In this document: piece after piece, positions 43,367 through 57,262 of the stretch
Layout of the letters: each line of letters starts with the position of its first letter
Position numbering within the stretch: the stretch's first letter is position 1
NCBI RefSeq assembly: GCF_003387165.1
Contig: NZ_QUMW01000013.1
Span: 1 to 64,000 of the forward strand
Direction of reading: 5' to 3'
Source of the DNA: Jeotgalicoccus halotolerans
GTDB lineage: Bacteria; Bacillota; Bacilli; Staphylococcales; Salinicoccaceae
DNA: 64,000 nt
Translations under genes and position numbers: made by a program
The notes under the pieces: model-generated
The model's database searches: none
Seen by the model: only the letters and a program-made list of their open reading frames with translations
What the model was told of the DNA's origin: nothing

Positions 43367-43438
43367 TGACCCGTACGGGACTCGAACCCGTGTTACCGCC
43401 GTGAAAGGGCGGTGTCTTAACCGCTTGACCAACGGGCC
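43367..43438 (-). tRNA. tRNA-Glu (TTC)
   Basis: The minus strand starts GGCCCGTTGGTCAAGCGG, anticodon loop CTTTCAC with TTC, T-arm ACGGGTTCGAGTCCCGT, acceptor end ACGGGTC plus A. The stems pair with one G-U. It stands 33 bp before tRNA-Asp in one transcript. Confidence 0.96.
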
Positions 43439-43574
43439 ATGGTAAATATTATGCGATTTGCACAAGATTTATTATAACATGATTGTGAATTTGAATACAA
43501 CACTTATTTTGGAATAATGTTGCGGACGGAGCGGCTCATGCTCAAAATCATCTCACAACCCGACCAATTCAAAA

Positions 43575-43602
43575 AATACCGGACATAATCATGCCCGGTA
43601 TT
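43575..43602 (-). terminator. Terminator of purA
   Basis: AATACCGG and the GCCGGGTATT-like complement (43594-43602 region) with ATTTTTT on the minus strand, 11 bp past the purA stop. Confidence 0.75.
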
Positions 43603-43612
43603 CATATCAATA

Positions 43613-44905
43613 TTACTTCTCATCCCAGAAGTTTTTTAACAGGTTTGTCTGGTTTCTGTCCGGTCCAACAGAGAAGATAGATGCTTTCACACCGCAGAGC
43701 TTCTCAATTTCACGCAGGTAGTTATATGCGTTTTCCGGCAGTTCTTCCAGTGTTTTCACATCGGTAATGTCTTCTGACCAGCCCGGCATTTCTTTATAAA
43801 TTGGTTTCGCGCGTTTTAAATCTTCCAGTGTTGCTGGGTATTCTGTAATTTCAACGCCGTCGATTTCATAAGCAGTACAGATTTTAACTGTTTCAAGTCC
43901 GCTCATTACGTCGATTGAATTTAGCGACAGATCTGTAATACCGCTGACGCGTCTTGAGTGGCGGACTACGACTGAGTCGAACCAGCCTACACGGCGCGGA
44001 CGTCCTGTTGTCGTACCGTATTCACGGCCGACTTCACGGATGTGGTGGCCATCTTCGTCAAACAGCTCAGTAGGGAAGGGACCGTCTCCAACGCGTGATG
44101 TATATGCTTTACATACACCGACTACATTTTTAACATGTGCAGGGCCGACACCGCAGCCGACAGTAACATTTCCTGCTACCGGGTTGCTTGATGTAACGAA
44201 CGGGTATGTCCCGTGGTCAACGTCGAGCATGACACCTTGTGCACCTTCAAACAGAACATTTTCACCTTCAGTGAAAGCATCGTCGAGCAGTTTGGCAGTA
44301 TCGCATACGTAAGGTGCCAAACGTTCTGCAGCAGCTTTATACGGTGCGTAGATTTCATCAAATGTGAATCCTTCGTGATCATATAATGCTTTCAGCATAT
44401 GATTTTTCAGTTCCAGATTTTCTTTCAGGCGGCGTTTAAATACTTCATCGTCGATCAGGTCAGCCATACGGATACCAATGCGCTGAACCTTATCTACGTA
44501 CGATGGGCCGATACCGCGTTTAGTCGTACCGATTTTATTATCGCCGCGTGCTTCTTCTTCCAGTTCATCCTGTGTAAGGTGATAGGGAAGTATAACCTGA
44601 GCGCGGTTTGAAATACGCAGATTGTCCACGCTGATTCCGCGTTCAAGCAGACCGTCCAGTTCCTTTATAAGAGATAACGGGTCAATCACGACACCGTTGC
44701 CGATTAGAGATAGTTTATCTTCGTAGAAAATTCCTGATGGTACGAGGTGAAGTTTGTAAGTTTCCCCGCCAAATTGAATCGTATGACCTGCGTTGTTTCC
44801 ACCTGAAAATCGTGCAATAACGTGTGCATCTTCCGACAGGAAGTCCGTAATCTTACCTTTACCTTCGTCTCCCCACTGTGTTCCAACAACTACTGTTCCA
44901 GACAT
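43613..44905 (-). CDS. purA: Adenylosuccinate synthetase
   Basis: 430 residues from the ATG at 44905 (GGGGGC upstream); the open frame extends 23 codons further but has no family match there. [20 protein letters not shown] (about 4-23) with the P-loop-like [53 protein letters not shown] and [12 protein letters not shown] are intact. It joins IMP and aspartate with GTP in AMP synthesis. Confidence 0.97.
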   Translation of the reverse strand: MSGTVVVGTQWGDEGKGKITDFLSEDAHVIARFSGGNNAGHTIQFGGETYKLHLVPSGIFYEDKLSLIGNGVVIDPLSLIKELDGLLERGISVDNLRISNRAQVILPYHLTQDELEEEARGDNKIGTTKRGIGPSYVDKVQRIGIRMADLIDDEVFKRRLKENLELKNHMLKALYDHEGFTFDEIYAPYKAAAERLAPYVCDTAKLLDDAFTEGENVLFEGAQGVMLDVDHGTYPFVTSSNPVAGNVTVGCGVGPAHVKNVVGVCKAYTSRVGDGPFPTELFDEDGHHIREVGREYGTTTGRPRRVGWFDSVVVRHSRRVSGITDLSLNSIDVMSGLETVKICTAYEIDGVEITEYPATLEDLKRAKPIYKEMPGWSEDITDVKTLEELPENAYNYLREIEKLCGVKASIFSVGPDRNQTNLLKNFWDEK

Positions 44906-44974
44906 ATGATTGCCCCCAAATGATTGATTAATTTTACCGTTACCAATGTTACCAATAATCTTTACAAAAATCAA

Positions 44975-45022
44975 CGAAAGTCCGAACGTTTTTCGTTGGA
45001 CTATCGAAAAACATTCGGACTT
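44975..45022 (-). terminator. Terminator between dnaB and purA
   Basis: AAGTCCGAACGTTTTTCG and CGAAAAACATTCGGACTT form a long stem adjoining the dnaB stop codon. Confidence 0.8.
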
Positions 45023-46411
45023 CTATGCCGGCGGTATATAATTATCGTCAAAATCACGTGTATCCTGGTCAAAAAAGCTACTATAGGATTTATTGAAAAT
45101 TAATTTAACCGTTCCTGTCGGACCGTTACGGTGTTTCGCTAAAATAATCTCTATTTCATCCTGAACGCTTTGTGCGCCTTCTTCTTCATCCTCGCCGTCA
45201 CCGCGGTTGTAATAGTCATCGCGGTACAGGAAGGCAACGATATCCGCATCCTGTTCGATGGAACCTGATTCACGCAGGTCACTCATCATCGGACGCTTAT
45301 CCTGGCGCGATTCAACACTACGCGAAAGCTGACTCAATGCGATTACCGGACACTGCATTTCACGGGCGAGACCTTTCAGCATCCGGGAAATTTCCGAAAC
45401 TTCCTGCTGGCGGTTTTCTCCCTGGCGGCTGCCGGATCCCTGAATCAGCTGCAGGTAATCGATAATCACCATATCAAGTCCGTGTTCCTGTTTTAAGCGC
45501 AGGCATTTCGCACGGATTTCATTCACGCGGATACCTGCTGAGTCATCGATAAAAATCTTCGAATTGGCGAGTGTCCCGATAGCTGTCGTGAAGTTATCCC
45601 AATCCTGGTGGTCGAGCGAGCCCTGACGCAGTTTCGTCGCGTCAATCATACCCTGGCTTGAAATCATTCTGCTGACGAGCTGGTCAGCTCCCATTTCAAG
45701 GGAGAAGACCGCTACGGTGTAGCCGTCCGGCGACGTGCCGACATGGCCTGCAATATTTAAAGCAAAGGCTGTCTTACCCATCGAAGGGCGGGCGGCTAGA
45801 ATAATTAAGTCGTTGCGGCCGAAGCCCGACGTCATAAAATCGAGATCGCGGTAGCCTGTCGGAATACCGGTAATGCCCGAATTATTTCCTGCGAGCGCTT
45901 CGATTTGTTCGTAAACTTCGTGCACGACTTCTTTCATCGATTTGAAACCGTCGCTGCGGCGTCCTTCTGATACACCCATAATACGGGATTCAGCTTCCGC
46001 CAGCAGCTCGTTAATATCTACTTCATTCTGGAAGCCGTCGCTCGCAATTTCATCAGCCACGCTGATGAGTTTTCGGCGCAGCGACTGCCGTGCAATAATA
46101 TCTGCATAGAACTGCCAGTTGCGGCTCGTCGGTGTGACATTCGACAGTTCACCCAGATAACGCGGATTTACCGTATTATTCAGCTCATCCATACTGCGCA
46201 GTTTATCGGTAATCGTCACGACATCGAGCTCGGCATTTTCTTCTGACAGAAGCATCATCGCACGGAAAATCTGCTGGTGCTCCGGACGGTAAAAGTCTTC
46301 TGGTGCTATAATTTCAGTGACATTTAAAAAAATGGAGGAATCGATGAAGATTGCCCCAAGCACCGATTGTTCTGCATCATTATCATGCGGCATTTGGCGA
46401 TTCATTTCCAT
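45023..46411 (-). CDS. dnaB: Replicative DNA helicase (DnaB; called DnaC in B. subtilis)
   Basis: 462 residues. N-terminal primase-binding domain (to about 115: PHDNDAEQSVLGAIFIDSSI), linker, and RecA-type motor with Walker A ILAARPSMGKTAFALNIAGH (about 207-226), Walker B MVIIDYLQLI, and ALSQLSRSVESRQDKRPMMS with SDLRESGSIEQDADIVAFLY. It unwinds DNA at the fork. The dnaB-rplI-gdpP-yybS gene order is the usual one. GGAGG before the ATG. Confidence 0.97.
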   Translation of the reverse strand: MEMNRQMPHDNDAEQSVLGAIFIDSSIFLNVTEIIAPEDFYRPEHQQIFRAMMLLSEENAELDVVTITDKLRSMDELNNTVNPRYLGELSNVTPTSRNWQFYADIIARQSLRRKLISVADEIASDGFQNEVDINELLAEAESRIMGVSEGRRSDGFKSMKEVVHEVYEQIEALAGNNSGITGIPTGYRDLDFMTSGFGRNDLIILAARPSMGKTAFALNIAGHVGTSPDGYTVAVFSLEMGADQLVSRMISSQGMIDATKLRQGSLDHQDWDNFTTAIGTLANSKIFIDDSAGIRVNEIRAKCLRLKQEHGLDMVIIDYLQLIQGSGSRQGENRQQEVSEISRMLKGLAREMQCPVIALSQLSRSVESRQDKRPMMSDLRESGSIEQDADIVAFLYRDDYYNRGDGEDEEEGAQSVQDEIEIILAKHRNGPTGTVKLIFNKSYSSFFDQDTRDFDDNYIPPA

Positions 46412-46435
46412 TATCGATTCCTCCTGTTATTCATC

Positions 46436-46882
46436 TTACTGTTCAACAACGTGTACTTTTAACTCTGCTTCCACTTCGTTGTGCAATTTAATAGATACTT
46501 TGTGATAACCTAAGCTTCTAAACGGTTCAGGCATATCCAGCTTGCGTTTATCAAGTTTGATATCGTGCTGCTTCTGATACGCTTCGATGACCTGCTTAGA
46601 ACTTACAGAACCGAACAGACGGCCGTCTTCGCCGGCTTTCGTTTTGATTTCTACTTCCTTGCCCTCAAGTTCAGCTTTTAAATCTTTCGCAGCCTGAAGC
46701 TCATCAGCTTCCTGCTGGCGGGCTTCTTCTTTCTCGGCATCCAGTTTTTTAAGGTTGACCGCATTCGCTTCTTCAGCGAGTCCTTTTTTGAACAGGAAGT
46801 TATGCGCATAACCTGTTGCTACTTCTTTCACTTCGCCTTTTTTGCCTTTATTTTTAACATCTTTTAAAAAGATTACTTTCAT
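46436..46882 (-). CDS. rplI: 50S ribosomal protein L9
   Basis: 148 residues. [20 protein letters not shown] (3-22) and [13 protein letters not shown] are the L9 signature, followed by a long connecting helix (about 42-76) and the C-terminal rRNA-binding domain with [12 protein letters not shown]. Its start overlaps the gdpP stop by 4 bp. Confidence 0.97.
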   Translation of the reverse strand: MKVIFLKDVKNKGKKGEVKEVATGYAHNFLFKKGLAEEANAVNLKKLDAEKEEARQQEADELQAAKDLKAELEGKEVEIKTKAGEDGRLFGSVSSKQVIEAYQKQHDIKLDKRKLDMPEPFRSLGYHKVSIKLHNEVEAELKVHVVEQ

Positions 46883-48855
46883 TCCTCTTCACTCCTATTA
46901 CTTATAAAAGTATCAATTACTTCTGTTAATTCATCGTATGCTTCATCGATGGTTTTGCCTTCCATGCGCGTCGCTGCATTTGTTAAATGACCGCCGCCGT
47001 TCAGCTGTTCCATAATAATCTGCACATTGACCTTGCCTAATGAACGGGCTGAAATTCCAATTGTCTCATCTTCTCTTAAAGCCATCACGAATGATGCCTG
47101 GACACCTTCGATTTGCAGAAGCTGGTCTGCCGCCTGGGCGACTGTGACAGGGTGATAGGTCATCGTTTCGTCCGCCTTGACGATGGCGATGCCTTCATCG
47201 CTTATTTCTGCGGATTTAATTAAATCACTCCGCGCGATAAACGTATCGATATCATCTTTTAAGAACGTCTGGGCGAGTACAGGGTCCGCACCGTTGCTTC
47301 TGAGATAGCTCGCAGCATCAAAGGTGCGGGAACCTGTACGGAGAGTGTAGTTCCGCGTATCCACGATAATACCTGTCAGCATAATTGTCGCTTCGATGCG
47401 CGACAGTTTATTCTGCTTGTTCTGGTATTCCAGAAGTTCCGCCACAAGTTCACTCGCGCTGGACGCGTACGGTTCCATATAAACGAGCAGGGGATTCGAT
47501 ATCATCTCGTCAGCGCGTCTGTGGTGGTCAATGACCACTTTGCGCGTTGATTTATTCAGTATATCCTCATCCAGCACCATCGACGGGCGGTGAGTATCGA
47601 CGATTACAATCGTCGTTTTCGGTGTCATCTTATCCCAGGCTTCTTCGCTGCTGATAAAGGTCCCGTACAGCTCTTCCCGCGATTCAACTTCTTTCATCAG
47701 ACGGGACAGCGTATCATCGATATCTTCATCATTTAAAATGATATGCGCTTCGATGCCGTTGGAACTGGCGATCTTAGCTACACCGATTGATGAGCCGATA
47801 GAGTCAACATCGGGGTTTTTATGTCCCATGATAATAACGTTGTCGCCTTCTAAAAGAATATCGCGGAGGGCATGCGCCATAACGCGGGCTTTGACACGCG
47901 TGCGTTTTTCCATCGGATCGGTTTTACCGCCGTAAAATCTCGCACTGCCATTAATAGTTTTAATCGCAACCTGGTCGCCTCCGCGGCCGAGGGCAAGATC
48001 GAGACTCGACTGCGCCAGTTCGCCCACTTCGATAAAGTCAGCGGATCCTTCGCCGATTCCCATACTTAGAGTAATCTGGGCACCGTGATCCGCTGAGTTT
48101 TCACGAACCTGGTCGAGCAGTACAAATTTAGTTTTTTCAATTTCAGCGAGACTCTTCGCGGACATGACCATCATAAAGCGGTCATTTGAAAAGCGGCGCA
48201 AATATATATTATGCTCCTCTGCCCAGTCATTAATCGTGTTCGTCAGACTGTTATTTAAATCACTTTTCAGCGCTTCGGTCATATTCTGCGTCATATCATC
48301 ATAGTTATCAAGGAACAGAATTCCGATAACCGGGTCTTTATCTTCAAGCTGCTTCTGCATCGTTTTCTCTTCGGTAATATCGATGAGCAGAAGAGCGTTA
48401 TGCTCCTGATGATAGTGAATCTGATAGTTCTTGTCGCTGTAAGACGTATCGATTGTCTGAATATTATTCGCCTTCAGCGTCGTCATAATATTCGGGAAGA
48501 CACGGTTAATCGGTTCATGGTGAAATTCTTCCGGAATTTCCTCCGACATAAACTGGTTCAGCCATGAGATTTCCTCGTCATCATTCAGTAAAATAACACC
48601 GAGAGGCAGGTCATCAATGACGTACTGTCTCGCGCCAGCGATATCTTTCGACAGCTCGACAACTCTGTTTTCAGTGAGCACAAGCCAGCGGTAAAGGTAA
48701 ACATATACCAGCGCTAGCAGCAAGATGCTGACGATAATGGTGACTATGCCAAAAACAGTATGGTTAATGACAATAGCAATGCTAAGTATAGAAATATGAA
48801 ATGCCAGCACAATAAACGGTATAAGCATCAATTTTTTATCTAAAACTTTGAACAT
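46879..48855 (-). CDS. gdpP: Cyclic-di-AMP phosphodiesterase GdpP
   Basis: 658 residues. Two membrane helices (about 10-55), a PAS-like heme-binding domain (about 80-150), a degenerate GGDEF domain (about 170-300, no GGDEF motif), then DHH ([20 protein letters not shown], about 345-364; [10 protein letters not shown]) and DHHA1 ([14 protein letters not shown]). It hydrolyses c-di-AMP to pApA and so affects wall stress, potassium handling and beta-lactam tolerance. All metal residues are present. Confidence 0.96.
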   Translation of the reverse strand: MFKVLDKKLMLIPFIVLAFHISILSIAIVINHTVFGIVTIIVSILLLALVYVYLYRWLVLTENRVVELSKDIAGARQYVIDDLPLGVILLNDDEEISWLNQFMSEEIPEEFHHEPINRVFPNIMTTLKANNIQTIDTSYSDKNYQIHYHQEHNALLLIDITEEKTMQKQLEDKDPVIGILFLDNYDDMTQNMTEALKSDLNNSLTNTINDWAEEHNIYLRRFSNDRFMMVMSAKSLAEIEKTKFVLLDQVRENSADHGAQITLSMGIGEGSADFIEVGELAQSSLDLALGRGGDQVAIKTINGSARFYGGKTDPMEKRTRVKARVMAHALRDILLEGDNVIIMGHKNPDVDSIGSSIGVAKIASSNGIEAHIILNDEDIDDTLSRLMKEVESREELYGTFISSEEAWDKMTPKTTIVIVDTHRPSMVLDEDILNKSTRKVVIDHHRRADEMISNPLLVYMEPYASSASELVAELLEYQNKQNKLSRIEATIMLTGIIVDTRNYTLRTGSRTFDAASYLRSNGADPVLAQTFLKDDIDTFIARSDLIKSAEISDEGIAIVKADETMTYHPVTVAQAADQLLQIEGVQASFVMALREDETIGISARSLGKVNVQIIMEQLNGGGHLTNAATRMEGKTIDEAYDELTEVIDTFISNRSEEE

Positions 48856-48857
48856 TG

Positions 48858-49778
48858 CTATTTCCTCCTCAATTCCATGATTAATCGAATTCTAAAGATC
48901 ATTTCGAACAGTCCGATAAGTACAGTGACAGGTCTGAACAGTATGAGCGGTATTAATATAATAACAGCCAGCACTTTGTTCAGTTTTTTCTGAAGCATGA
49001 AATAATAGGCGAATGCAAGCCCGTGGATGAACAGTCCCCACTCCAAGAGGAGAGAAACATTACTGTACAGGGTAATAGTGCTTTCTTCCCAGCTGCCGCT
49101 GAACAGCATAATGATGAAAATCAGCAGGTATAAATAAAGCAGCATTCTCGGCATCATCCATCTGTCAAAACTGCGGTAGTGCCACATTTTCCTGCTGTCC
49201 TGCGGTAATATTCTGACGATCAGTATAATGTACAAGGCAAGGAAAAAGCTGCCGATTATTAAAAATGCAGGCAGGTTCTGGAAGTATAAATCCATCGACT
49301 GAAGAATTGTCTCTCCGTCTACACCTGCAGGCGTCAGTTCGCTGACAGCATTGAGCTGTTCAGCATACCAGTTTCTAAAGGTCGAATATATTTCCGATAA
49401 AGGTCTTAAGAAACCGAGCATCTGCATGACCACAACTGTCGCCATCGTACTTAAACCGATAGCGAATGTCGTATAAAACAGCGTCAGTTCCTGCGACATG
49501 TTCTTATCGAGCGTGTGGGCAAGGAGACTTGTAATGATATATAAAATTATAAAGCTGCCCGCAGCAAGCGGCGACAGAAACAGTACTGCCGGTATGAGAA
49601 AACTGAAAAATAAAATCCAGTAGTTGACGTTCGACTGCTGCCTGATTTTCAACAGTAAGTATATTGCAAATGGCATCACGACAGGACCGAATATTAAGGT
49701 GATCTCCGTGAGCATAATATAAGCTACAACAGCGAGCAGTGTAAGGGTTAAGGTACCCGTTGGTATTTTGTTGTTCAA
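48858..49778 (-). CDS. yybS: YybS family (DUF2232) membrane protein
   Basis: 306 residues, eight or so hydrophobic segments, no catalytic motifs seen. Its place directly before gdpP on the same strand and the DUF2232-like layout identify it. In Bacillus and staphylococci the yybS-gdpP pair is conserved. Function unknown; an ECF-type or polytopic permease-like fold has been proposed for the family. Confidence 0.85.
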   Translation of the reverse strand: MNNKIPTGTLTLTLLAVVAYIMLTEITLIFGPVVMPFAIYLLLKIRQQSNVNYWILFFSFLIPAVLFLSPLAAGSFIILYIITSLLAHTLDKNMSQELTLFYTTFAIGLSTMATVVVMQMLGFLRPLSEIYSTFRNWYAEQLNAVSELTPAGVDGETILQSMDLYFQNLPAFLIIGSFFLALYIILIVRILPQDSRKMWHYRSFDRWMMPRMLLYLYLLIFIIMLFSGSWEESTITLYSNVSLLLEWGLFIHGLAFAYYFMLQKKLNKVLAVIILIPLILFRPVTVLIGLFEMIFRIRLIMELRRK

Positions 49779-49853
49779 TGTTACACTCCTCTTTTAGTAC
49801 TTTTAAAAATGAATGCTCCTATTGGTCTTGAATAGGAGCATTCGGTATTTATA

Positions 49854-51411
<1,558 letters not shown>

Positions 51412-51433
51412 CGTGGCCTTTAAAAACGCAAGT

Positions 51434-52666
51434 TTATAAATTTAAGCCCGGACGTTCAAAAATCAGTTTGCCGTCTGCAATGACTTTGTAAGCATGGTTT
51501 ACACCGTAGTGATATGGAATATACTCATGATTAGGTGCATCCCAGACGACGATGTTCGCAGCGTCTCCCGGTTCGAGCGTGCCGCGGTCGGCATCGATAG
51601 CGTGAGCTGCATTTACCGTTACCGCATTCCAGATTTCATTCGGCGTCATTTTGAGTTTCAACGCCGCAATAGCCATAATCATCTGCAGATTGTCAGTCAC
51701 ACAGCTGCCCGGGTTATAGTCAGTCGCGAGAGACACGGCTCCACCCTGATCAATCATGCCGCGCGCATCAGCGAATTCATTTTTACCAAGATAGAAAGTT
51801 GTCCCAGGCAGCAGTACCGCCACCGTATTTGAATCAGCCAGCTGCTTTTTGCCTTCTTCGCTCGCTGCCACTAAATGGTCTGCACTGATTGCATCCTGCT
51901 CAATCGCAAGTTCTAAGCCGCCGAGAGGATCGATTTCATCTGCATGGATTTTCACGCGGAATCCTTTTTCGCGTGCCGCTTCCATGTATTTTCTCGACTG
52001 CTCGACAGAGAATACACCTGTTTCCGTAAAGATATCAGCGAAATCTGCATAATCTTTTACTTCATCTAGTAAATCCGTCATCTCCTGTAAAAATTCTTCA
52101 GCTTCTCTGCCTTTAGGAATGGCGTGGGGGCCTAAGAAGGTGTGACGCATCAGCACAGGGAATTTATCTTCCAGCGCTTTTGATACTTTAAGCTGTTTTA
52201 ATTCGTTCTCGCGGTCGAGTCCATAGCCGCTTTTGCTTTCAACAGTTAACACACCGTGCTGAATCATGCGCGTCATGTTAACTGATGCTTTATTTAACAG
52301 TTCATCGAATGAAGCTTCGCGTGTCCGTTCGACCGTATTTAAAATACCACCGCCCTGTTCAAGTATCGTTAAGTAGTCAACCCCCTGGCGTTTCAGTGAC
52401 ATTTCATGCTCGCGTGAACCGCCGTGCACGATATGCGTGTGGGGTTCAACGAGGGCAGGGGAAACGATTTTGCCTTTTGCATCGATAGTTTCTTTTGCTT
52501 CGTACTCATCTGTTTTTGCTCCCGCATAGACAATCTTGCCGTCTTTAATAACAACAATAGCGTCATCGACGATGTTTAATTCGTCCATCTCTTTGCCTTT
52601 TAGAGGTCCCTCGGTTTTTTTCGGTAAAATTAATGACTTTATATTTGTGATCATTACATCATTCAT
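51434..52666 (-). CDS. hutI: Imidazolonepropionase
   Basis: 410 residues, amidohydrolase. Metal motif [20 protein letters not shown] (about 74-93), [48 protein letters not shown] (about 237-255) and [10 protein letters not shown] are all typical. It opens the imidazolone ring to N-formimino-glutamate. Its ATG overlaps the hutU stop (TAATG), so translation is coupled; last gene of the hut operon here. Confidence 0.96.
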   Translation of the reverse strand: MNDVMITNIKSLILPKKTEGPLKGKEMDELNIVDDAIVVIKDGKIVYAGAKTDEYEAKETIDAKGKIVSPALVEPHTHIVHGGSREHEMSLKRQGVDYLTILEQGGGILNTVERTREASFDELLNKASVNMTRMIQHGVLTVESKSGYGLDRENELKQLKVSKALEDKFPVLMRHTFLGPHAIPKGREAEEFLQEMTDLLDEVKDYADFADIFTETGVFSVEQSRKYMEAAREKGFRVKIHADEIDPLGGLELAIEQDAISADHLVAASEEGKKQLADSNTVAVLLPGTTFYLGKNEFADARGMIDQGGAVSLATDYNPGSCVTDNLQMIMAIAALKLKMTPNEIWNAVTVNAAHAIDADRGTLEPGDAANIVVWDAPNHEYIPYHYGVNHAYKVIADGKLIFERPGLNL

Positions 52667-54324
52667 TATTTATTCTCCTTTAACATTGGTATATTCACAC
52701 CGCGTTCTTTCGCTGTGTTAATTGCGATATCGTATCCTGCATCTGCGTGTCTTGCGACTCCCATACCCGGATCTGTTGTTAATACGCGGCCCAGTCTTTT
52801 TGCTGCACGGTCAGTACCGTCCGCGACGACTACCATACCGGCGTGAAGCGAGTAGCCCATACCAACACCGCCGCCGTGGTGTACACTAATCCATGAACCG
52901 CCTGCAGCTGTATTAACGAGTGCATTTAGAATTGCCCAGTCGCCGACTGCGTCACTGCCGTCTTTCATGCTTTCAGTTTCACGGTTCGGACTGGCAACAG
53001 ATCCTGAATCCAGGTGATCGCGTCCAATAACGATTGGTGCTGAGATTTCTCCTGTTCTGACAAGTTCATTCAGAGCAAGACCCATCTTCCGGCGTTCGCC
53101 GTAACCGAGCCATGCAATACGTGCAGGCAGCCCCTGGAAAGCAATTTTTTCTTCTGCCATATCGAGCCAGCGTAATAATTTCTCGTTCTCAGGGAACAGT
53201 TCGCGCATTTTCTTATCAGCAACTGCGATATCGTTCGGGTCTCCGCTTAATGCGACGAAGCGGAATGGTCCTTTACCTTCACAGAACAGCGGTCTGATAT
53301 AAGCCGGTACGAAGCCCGGGAAATCGAATGCATTTTCAACACCTGTATCAAATGCCACCTGGCGGATATTATTTCCGTAATCGAAGACGACTGCACCGTT
53401 TTTCTGGAACTGCAGCATCGCTTCAACGTGTTTTGCCATCGAAGCACTCGACAGTTTCACGTATTCTTCCGGGTTTTCTTCACGCAGTTTTTTAGCCTCT
53501 TCAAGCGAGTAGCCTTCCGGCACATAGCCGTTTAACGGGTCATGCGCAGAGGTCTGGTCAGTCACGACGTCAATTTCAAAGCCGCGGTTTAAAATTTCAT
53601 GATGCACTTCGGCAGCATTGCCGATTAAACCTATCGATAATGGTTTCCCTGCATCTCGTGCTTCTGCTGCAAGTTTTAAGGCTTCGTCCAGTGAATCCGT
53701 TTTAATATCCAGGTAACGCGTTTCTATCCGTTTATCGATTCTCGTTTCATCGACATCAACACAAAGTGCGACCCCTTCGTTCATCGTGACTGATAACGGC
53801 TGCGCGCCGCCCATGCCGCCAAGCCCGGCAGTCAGTGTGATTGTCCCGCGCAGTGTGCCGTCGTAGTTCTGATTCGCAAGCTCCGCAAATGTTTCATACG
53901 TTCCCTGAACGATTCCTTGTGAACCGATGTATATCCATGAACCGGCGGTCATCTGTCCATACATCATCAAACCTTTTTTATCGAGTTCATTGAAGTGCTC
54001 CCAGTTAGCCCATTTCGGTACAAGTACCGAGTTCGACAGCAGCACTCTCGGCGCTTCCTCATGCGTTTTGAATACCGCAACAGGTTTCCCTGACTGAATC
54101 AGCATCGTTTCATCCGCTTCAAGATTTCTTAATGTATTTTCAATTGCTTCAAACGACTCCCAGTTCCGCGCCGCTTTACCAATTCCCCCGTAAACAACTA
54201 AATCTTCCGGACGTTCTGCAACTTCAGGATCCAGGTTGTTATACAGCATACGGAGCGCCGCTTCCTGTTCCCATCCTTTACATTCGATTTCCAAACCAGT
54301 TTTTGCAATAATTTTTCTAGACAT
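52666..54324 (-). CDS. hutU: Urocanate hydratase
   Basis: 552 residues, full length. [53 protein letters not shown] (about 126-145), [15 protein letters not shown] (NAD site), [26 protein letters not shown], and [20 protein letters not shown]. It uses NAD+ as electrophile to convert urocanate to imidazolonepropionate. AAGGGGATG precedes the start. Confidence 0.97.
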   Translation of the reverse strand: MSRKIIAKTGLEIECKGWEQEAALRMLYNNLDPEVAERPEDLVVYGGIGKAARNWESFEAIENTLRNLEADETMLIQSGKPVAVFKTHEEAPRVLLSNSVLVPKWANWEHFNELDKKGLMMYGQMTAGSWIYIGSQGIVQGTYETFAELANQNYDGTLRGTITLTAGLGGMGGAQPLSVTMNEGVALCVDVDETRIDKRIETRYLDIKTDSLDEALKLAAEARDAGKPLSIGLIGNAAEVHHEILNRGFEIDVVTDQTSAHDPLNGYVPEGYSLEEAKKLREENPEEYVKLSSASMAKHVEAMLQFQKNGAVVFDYGNNIRQVAFDTGVENAFDFPGFVPAYIRPLFCEGKGPFRFVALSGDPNDIAVADKKMRELFPENEKLLRWLDMAEEKIAFQGLPARIAWLGYGERRKMGLALNELVRTGEISAPIVIGRDHLDSGSVASPNRETESMKDGSDAVGDWAILNALVNTAAGGSWISVHHGGGVGMGYSLHAGMVVVADGTDRAAKRLGRVLTTDPGMGVARHADAGYDIAINTAKERGVNIPMLKENK

Positions 54325-54336
54325 ATTTTCATCCCC

Positions 54337-55653
54337 TTAAAATATTAATAATGCGATTGGTATTACGATTAACAGTGACAGCACTGTGCGGATAAACCAC
54401 ACGGCAATTAGTTTCCATACTTGTAAATTCAAACTCGTACTTAATACCGCGGGAACTAAGCCGGATAAAAAGACGACAGCTGAAATAGAAGTCACCCCGA
54501 CTATAAACCGTGTCACAATGTCTGCTTCCGCAGCGAGCAGGGAAGGCAGGAACATTTCGACAATGGATATCGTTACCGCTTCAGCAATCAGCGGCACATT
54601 CTCAAGCGGAAACATATAGAGAATCGGGTAGTAGACGTAGGAAATCCAGGTAATCACATCGGTATACTCAGCAATGATTAAACCGAGCAGGCCGATAGAC
54701 AGAACAGACGGCACGACTGAAGCGGTCATCTTCATCGCTTCAAGGAAGTTCGTCCATATATCTTCTCTGAGCGGCCGAGCATTGTGCGACTGCTGCTTCG
54801 CCTTGTACCATGCATACTCCAGTATGTTACCTTCGTAATCTTCTTCGGTGATGCTGTTTTTATCGTTGAAATATATTTCCTTTTCATTGCGTATCGGCGG
54901 CAGATAAGCCGTCAAAGCGGTGACCAGGAAAGTCACAAGCATAACGATGATAAAAAACAGCACCCAGTGATCCATCAAATCGAGTGTGCGTGCGACAACA
55001 ACCATAATTGTCACCGAAACTGTGGAAAAGCCGGTCGCTATAATAAGCCCTTCCTTTTTGTTATACAAACCTTCTTCATACGTTCTGTTCGTTATCAGCA
55101 GCCCGACTGAGTAGCTGCCGACGAGAGAAGCCATCGCATCCATTGCCGAACGGCCGGGTGTTTTAAACAGTTTCCTCATGACCGGCTCCAGCAGCACGCC
55201 GACAAAAACGAGGAAACCGTAGCCGAGAATGAGTCCAAGTGCTGCACCGCCAAGCGGAATTAAGAGACTCAAGTTGATAGCGAGCGAGTAGTATAAAAAC
55301 GGTCCCATATTTCCATCAAGCACGAAAGCAGGACCGATATTAAACACAACCATGACGCCGATAACGAGCCCGAGTACTTTAAAAATCGTAAACAGAATAT
55401 TAAATGCACTCTTTTTCCATGTTTTAGTCAAAAACGGAATCAATGTGCCGGCAAAAACAACTGCCAGGGTGTAATACTGAATATTCTCCCCGAAAATGCT
55501 ATGAATGACAGTGACGATATGATCGAGCATAATCGACCTTGTTCCGGACATGGTGACCGGTACGAAGAATAGAAACAGCCCGAGTGCACTGAACACAAAG
55601 AAACGCCAAATTTTAAAACCTTTTTCACGACGCATCTCGTTCCGCGAGACCAT
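54337..55653 (-). CDS. YjiH family nucleoside-recognition-domain membrane protein, putative hut transporter
   Basis: 438 residues, about ten membrane helices, with the paired 'Gate' domains of the nucleoside-recognition family (AMDAMASLVGSYSVGLLITN about 170; WISYVYYPILYMFPLENVPL about 350). AAAGGGG before the ATG. It stands between hutH and hutU where B. subtilis has no transporter, and hutM is absent, so uptake of histidine or urocanate is a reasonable inference. Other YjiH proteins have no proven substrate known to me. Confidence 0.82.
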   Translation of the reverse strand: MVSRNEMRREKGFKIWRFFVFSALGLFLFFVPVTMSGTRSIMLDHIVTVIHSIFGENIQYYTLAVVFAGTLIPFLTKTWKKSAFNILFTIFKVLGLVIGVMVVFNIGPAFVLDGNMGPFLYYSLAINLSLLIPLGGAALGLILGYGFLVFVGVLLEPVMRKLFKTPGRSAMDAMASLVGSYSVGLLITNRTYEEGLYNKKEGLIIATGFSTVSVTIMVVVARTLDLMDHWVLFFIIVMLVTFLVTALTAYLPPIRNEKEIYFNDKNSITEEDYEGNILEYAWYKAKQQSHNARPLREDIWTNFLEAMKMTASVVPSVLSIGLLGLIIAEYTDVITWISYVYYPILYMFPLENVPLIAEAVTISIVEMFLPSLLAAEADIVTRFIVGVTSISAVVFLSGLVPAVLSTSLNLQVWKLIAVWFIRTVLSLLIVIPIALLIF

Positions 55654-55747
55654 AACATAACCCCTTTACTGAATTACCTGATATATAAGACAAGCTTATA
55701 TAAATTCTGAATTTTTAACAAATTCTTAAGGAGAAGTGCAAATTATT

Positions 55748-57238
55748 TTAATTAACTTCCGTTAATGCCTTAGACAAGTTATTAATTTCAATACTGAAGT
55801 TGCGGTCATGGTCGATAAAGTCCGCAATCAGACGGTATTCGTCAAATTTTTTGCGCGTTGCCGGAGACAATTTGTCTTTACCTTTAATCTCCGCTCCCGT
55901 CATCGCGATAAACAGCTCTGTGGCCACTACGTAGCGTGCGTTGTTAATAATATCTCTCGCATGGCGTGCACCGATTGTTCCCATTGATACATGGTCTTCC
56001 TGGTTGGCAGAAGAGGGAATAGAGTCGACACTTGCCGGGTGGGCCAGTGTTTTATTTTCAGAAACGAGACTCGCTGCGGCATATTGTAAAATCATTGCTC
56101 CAGACTGCAATCCTTCTTCCGGGCTTAAGAAGGCTGGAAGATCACCGTTTAATGCCGGATTAACTAAACGTTCGATGCGGCGTTCGGTAATATTCGCAAT
56201 TTCAGCGACACCAATTTTTAAGAGATCCATTGCAATCGCAATCGGCTGACCGTGGAAGTTACCGCCTGAATAGACTTCATCTTCACTGAAAATCAGCGGG
56301 TTATCGTTCGCTGCATTCATTTCTATTTCCAGTTTTTCTTTAACGTATTTCAGCGTCTGCAGTGATGCACCGTGCACCTGCGGAATACATCTGATAGAGT
56401 AGCCGTCCTGCACGCGCACTTCGCCCTGACGCGTCGTCAGCTGTGAACCTTCCAGATACTCGAGCATTTTTTCTGCGACGTAGATTTGTTCGGGATAATC
56501 CCTTGATTCGTGAATCTGATGGTTGTATGCATCTGTAATGCCGTTCAGAGCCTGATGCGTCAGCGATGCAATCCATAAGCTGTCGTGCATCAGTTTATCC
56601 GCTTCGATATAGTTAATTACACCCTGAGCCGTCATCGGCTGCGTGCCGTTAATCAGTGCCAGACCTTCTTTTGCCTGCAGTGTGATCGGTTCGATGCCGA
56701 GCGACTCCAGCACATCGAGCGTATTTCTTCTCTCATCCATAAAGAATACTTCGCCTTCACCGATCAGCGTCAGCGCCATATGCGACAAGGGAGCAAGGTC
56801 GCCTGAAGCACCAAGTGAACCTTGTTCCGGCACCACCGGAATAATGCGTTTGTTAATATACAGCCTCAGCTGTTCAACCAATTCTCTTGTTACACCCGAA
56901 TGGCCTTTCAGCATCGTGTTCAAGCGGAAGACCATCATTAACAATGCTACCGGCTGTTCAAAAGATTTACCGACACCGCATGCATGGGAACGAATTAAAT
57001 TTGTCTGCAGATCTTCCACCTTCTCTTTTGAAATTAAAACATCGCAGAACAGTCCGAAACCGGTCGTAATTCCATAAATCGTTTTACCTTCTGCGATGAT
57101 GTTTTCCACTACTTTTCTGGAAGCATCCACACGCTTATAAGCATCTTCAGTAATTTCCACAGTGCTTTCGGAATTTCCCAGGAAATCTTTTACTTGATCA
57201 ATCGTTAAATGCTCGCCGTCCAAATGTAAAACCGACAT
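55748..57238 (-). CDS. hutH: Histidine ammonia-lyase
   Basis: 496 residues from the ATG at 57238 behind AGGAGGG; the longer frame runs into the terminator region. The MIO cofactor tripeptide Ala-Ser-Gly is in [20 protein letters not shown] (about 136-155). [42 protein letters not shown] and [19 protein letters not shown] are intact. It deaminates histidine to urocanate, the first step of the pathway. Confidence 0.97.
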   Translation of the reverse strand: MSVLHLDGEHLTIDQVKDFLGNSESTVEITEDAYKRVDASRKVVENIIAEGKTIYGITTGFGLFCDVLISKEKVEDLQTNLIRSHACGVGKSFEQPVALLMMVFRLNTMLKGHSGVTRELVEQLRLYINKRIIPVVPEQGSLGASGDLAPLSHMALTLIGEGEVFFMDERRNTLDVLESLGIEPITLQAKEGLALINGTQPMTAQGVINYIEADKLMHDSLWIASLTHQALNGITDAYNHQIHESRDYPEQIYVAEKMLEYLEGSQLTTRQGEVRVQDGYSIRCIPQVHGASLQTLKYVKEKLEIEMNAANDNPLIFSEDEVYSGGNFHGQPIAIAMDLLKIGVAEIANITERRIERLVNPALNGDLPAFLSPEEGLQSGAMILQYAAASLVSENKTLAHPASVDSIPSSANQEDHVSMGTIGARHARDIINNARYVVATELFIAMTGAEIKGKDKLSPATRKKFDEYRLIADFIDHDRNFSIEINNLSKALTEVN

Positions 57239-57262
57239 GATATCCCTCCTAAATTTGCGTAC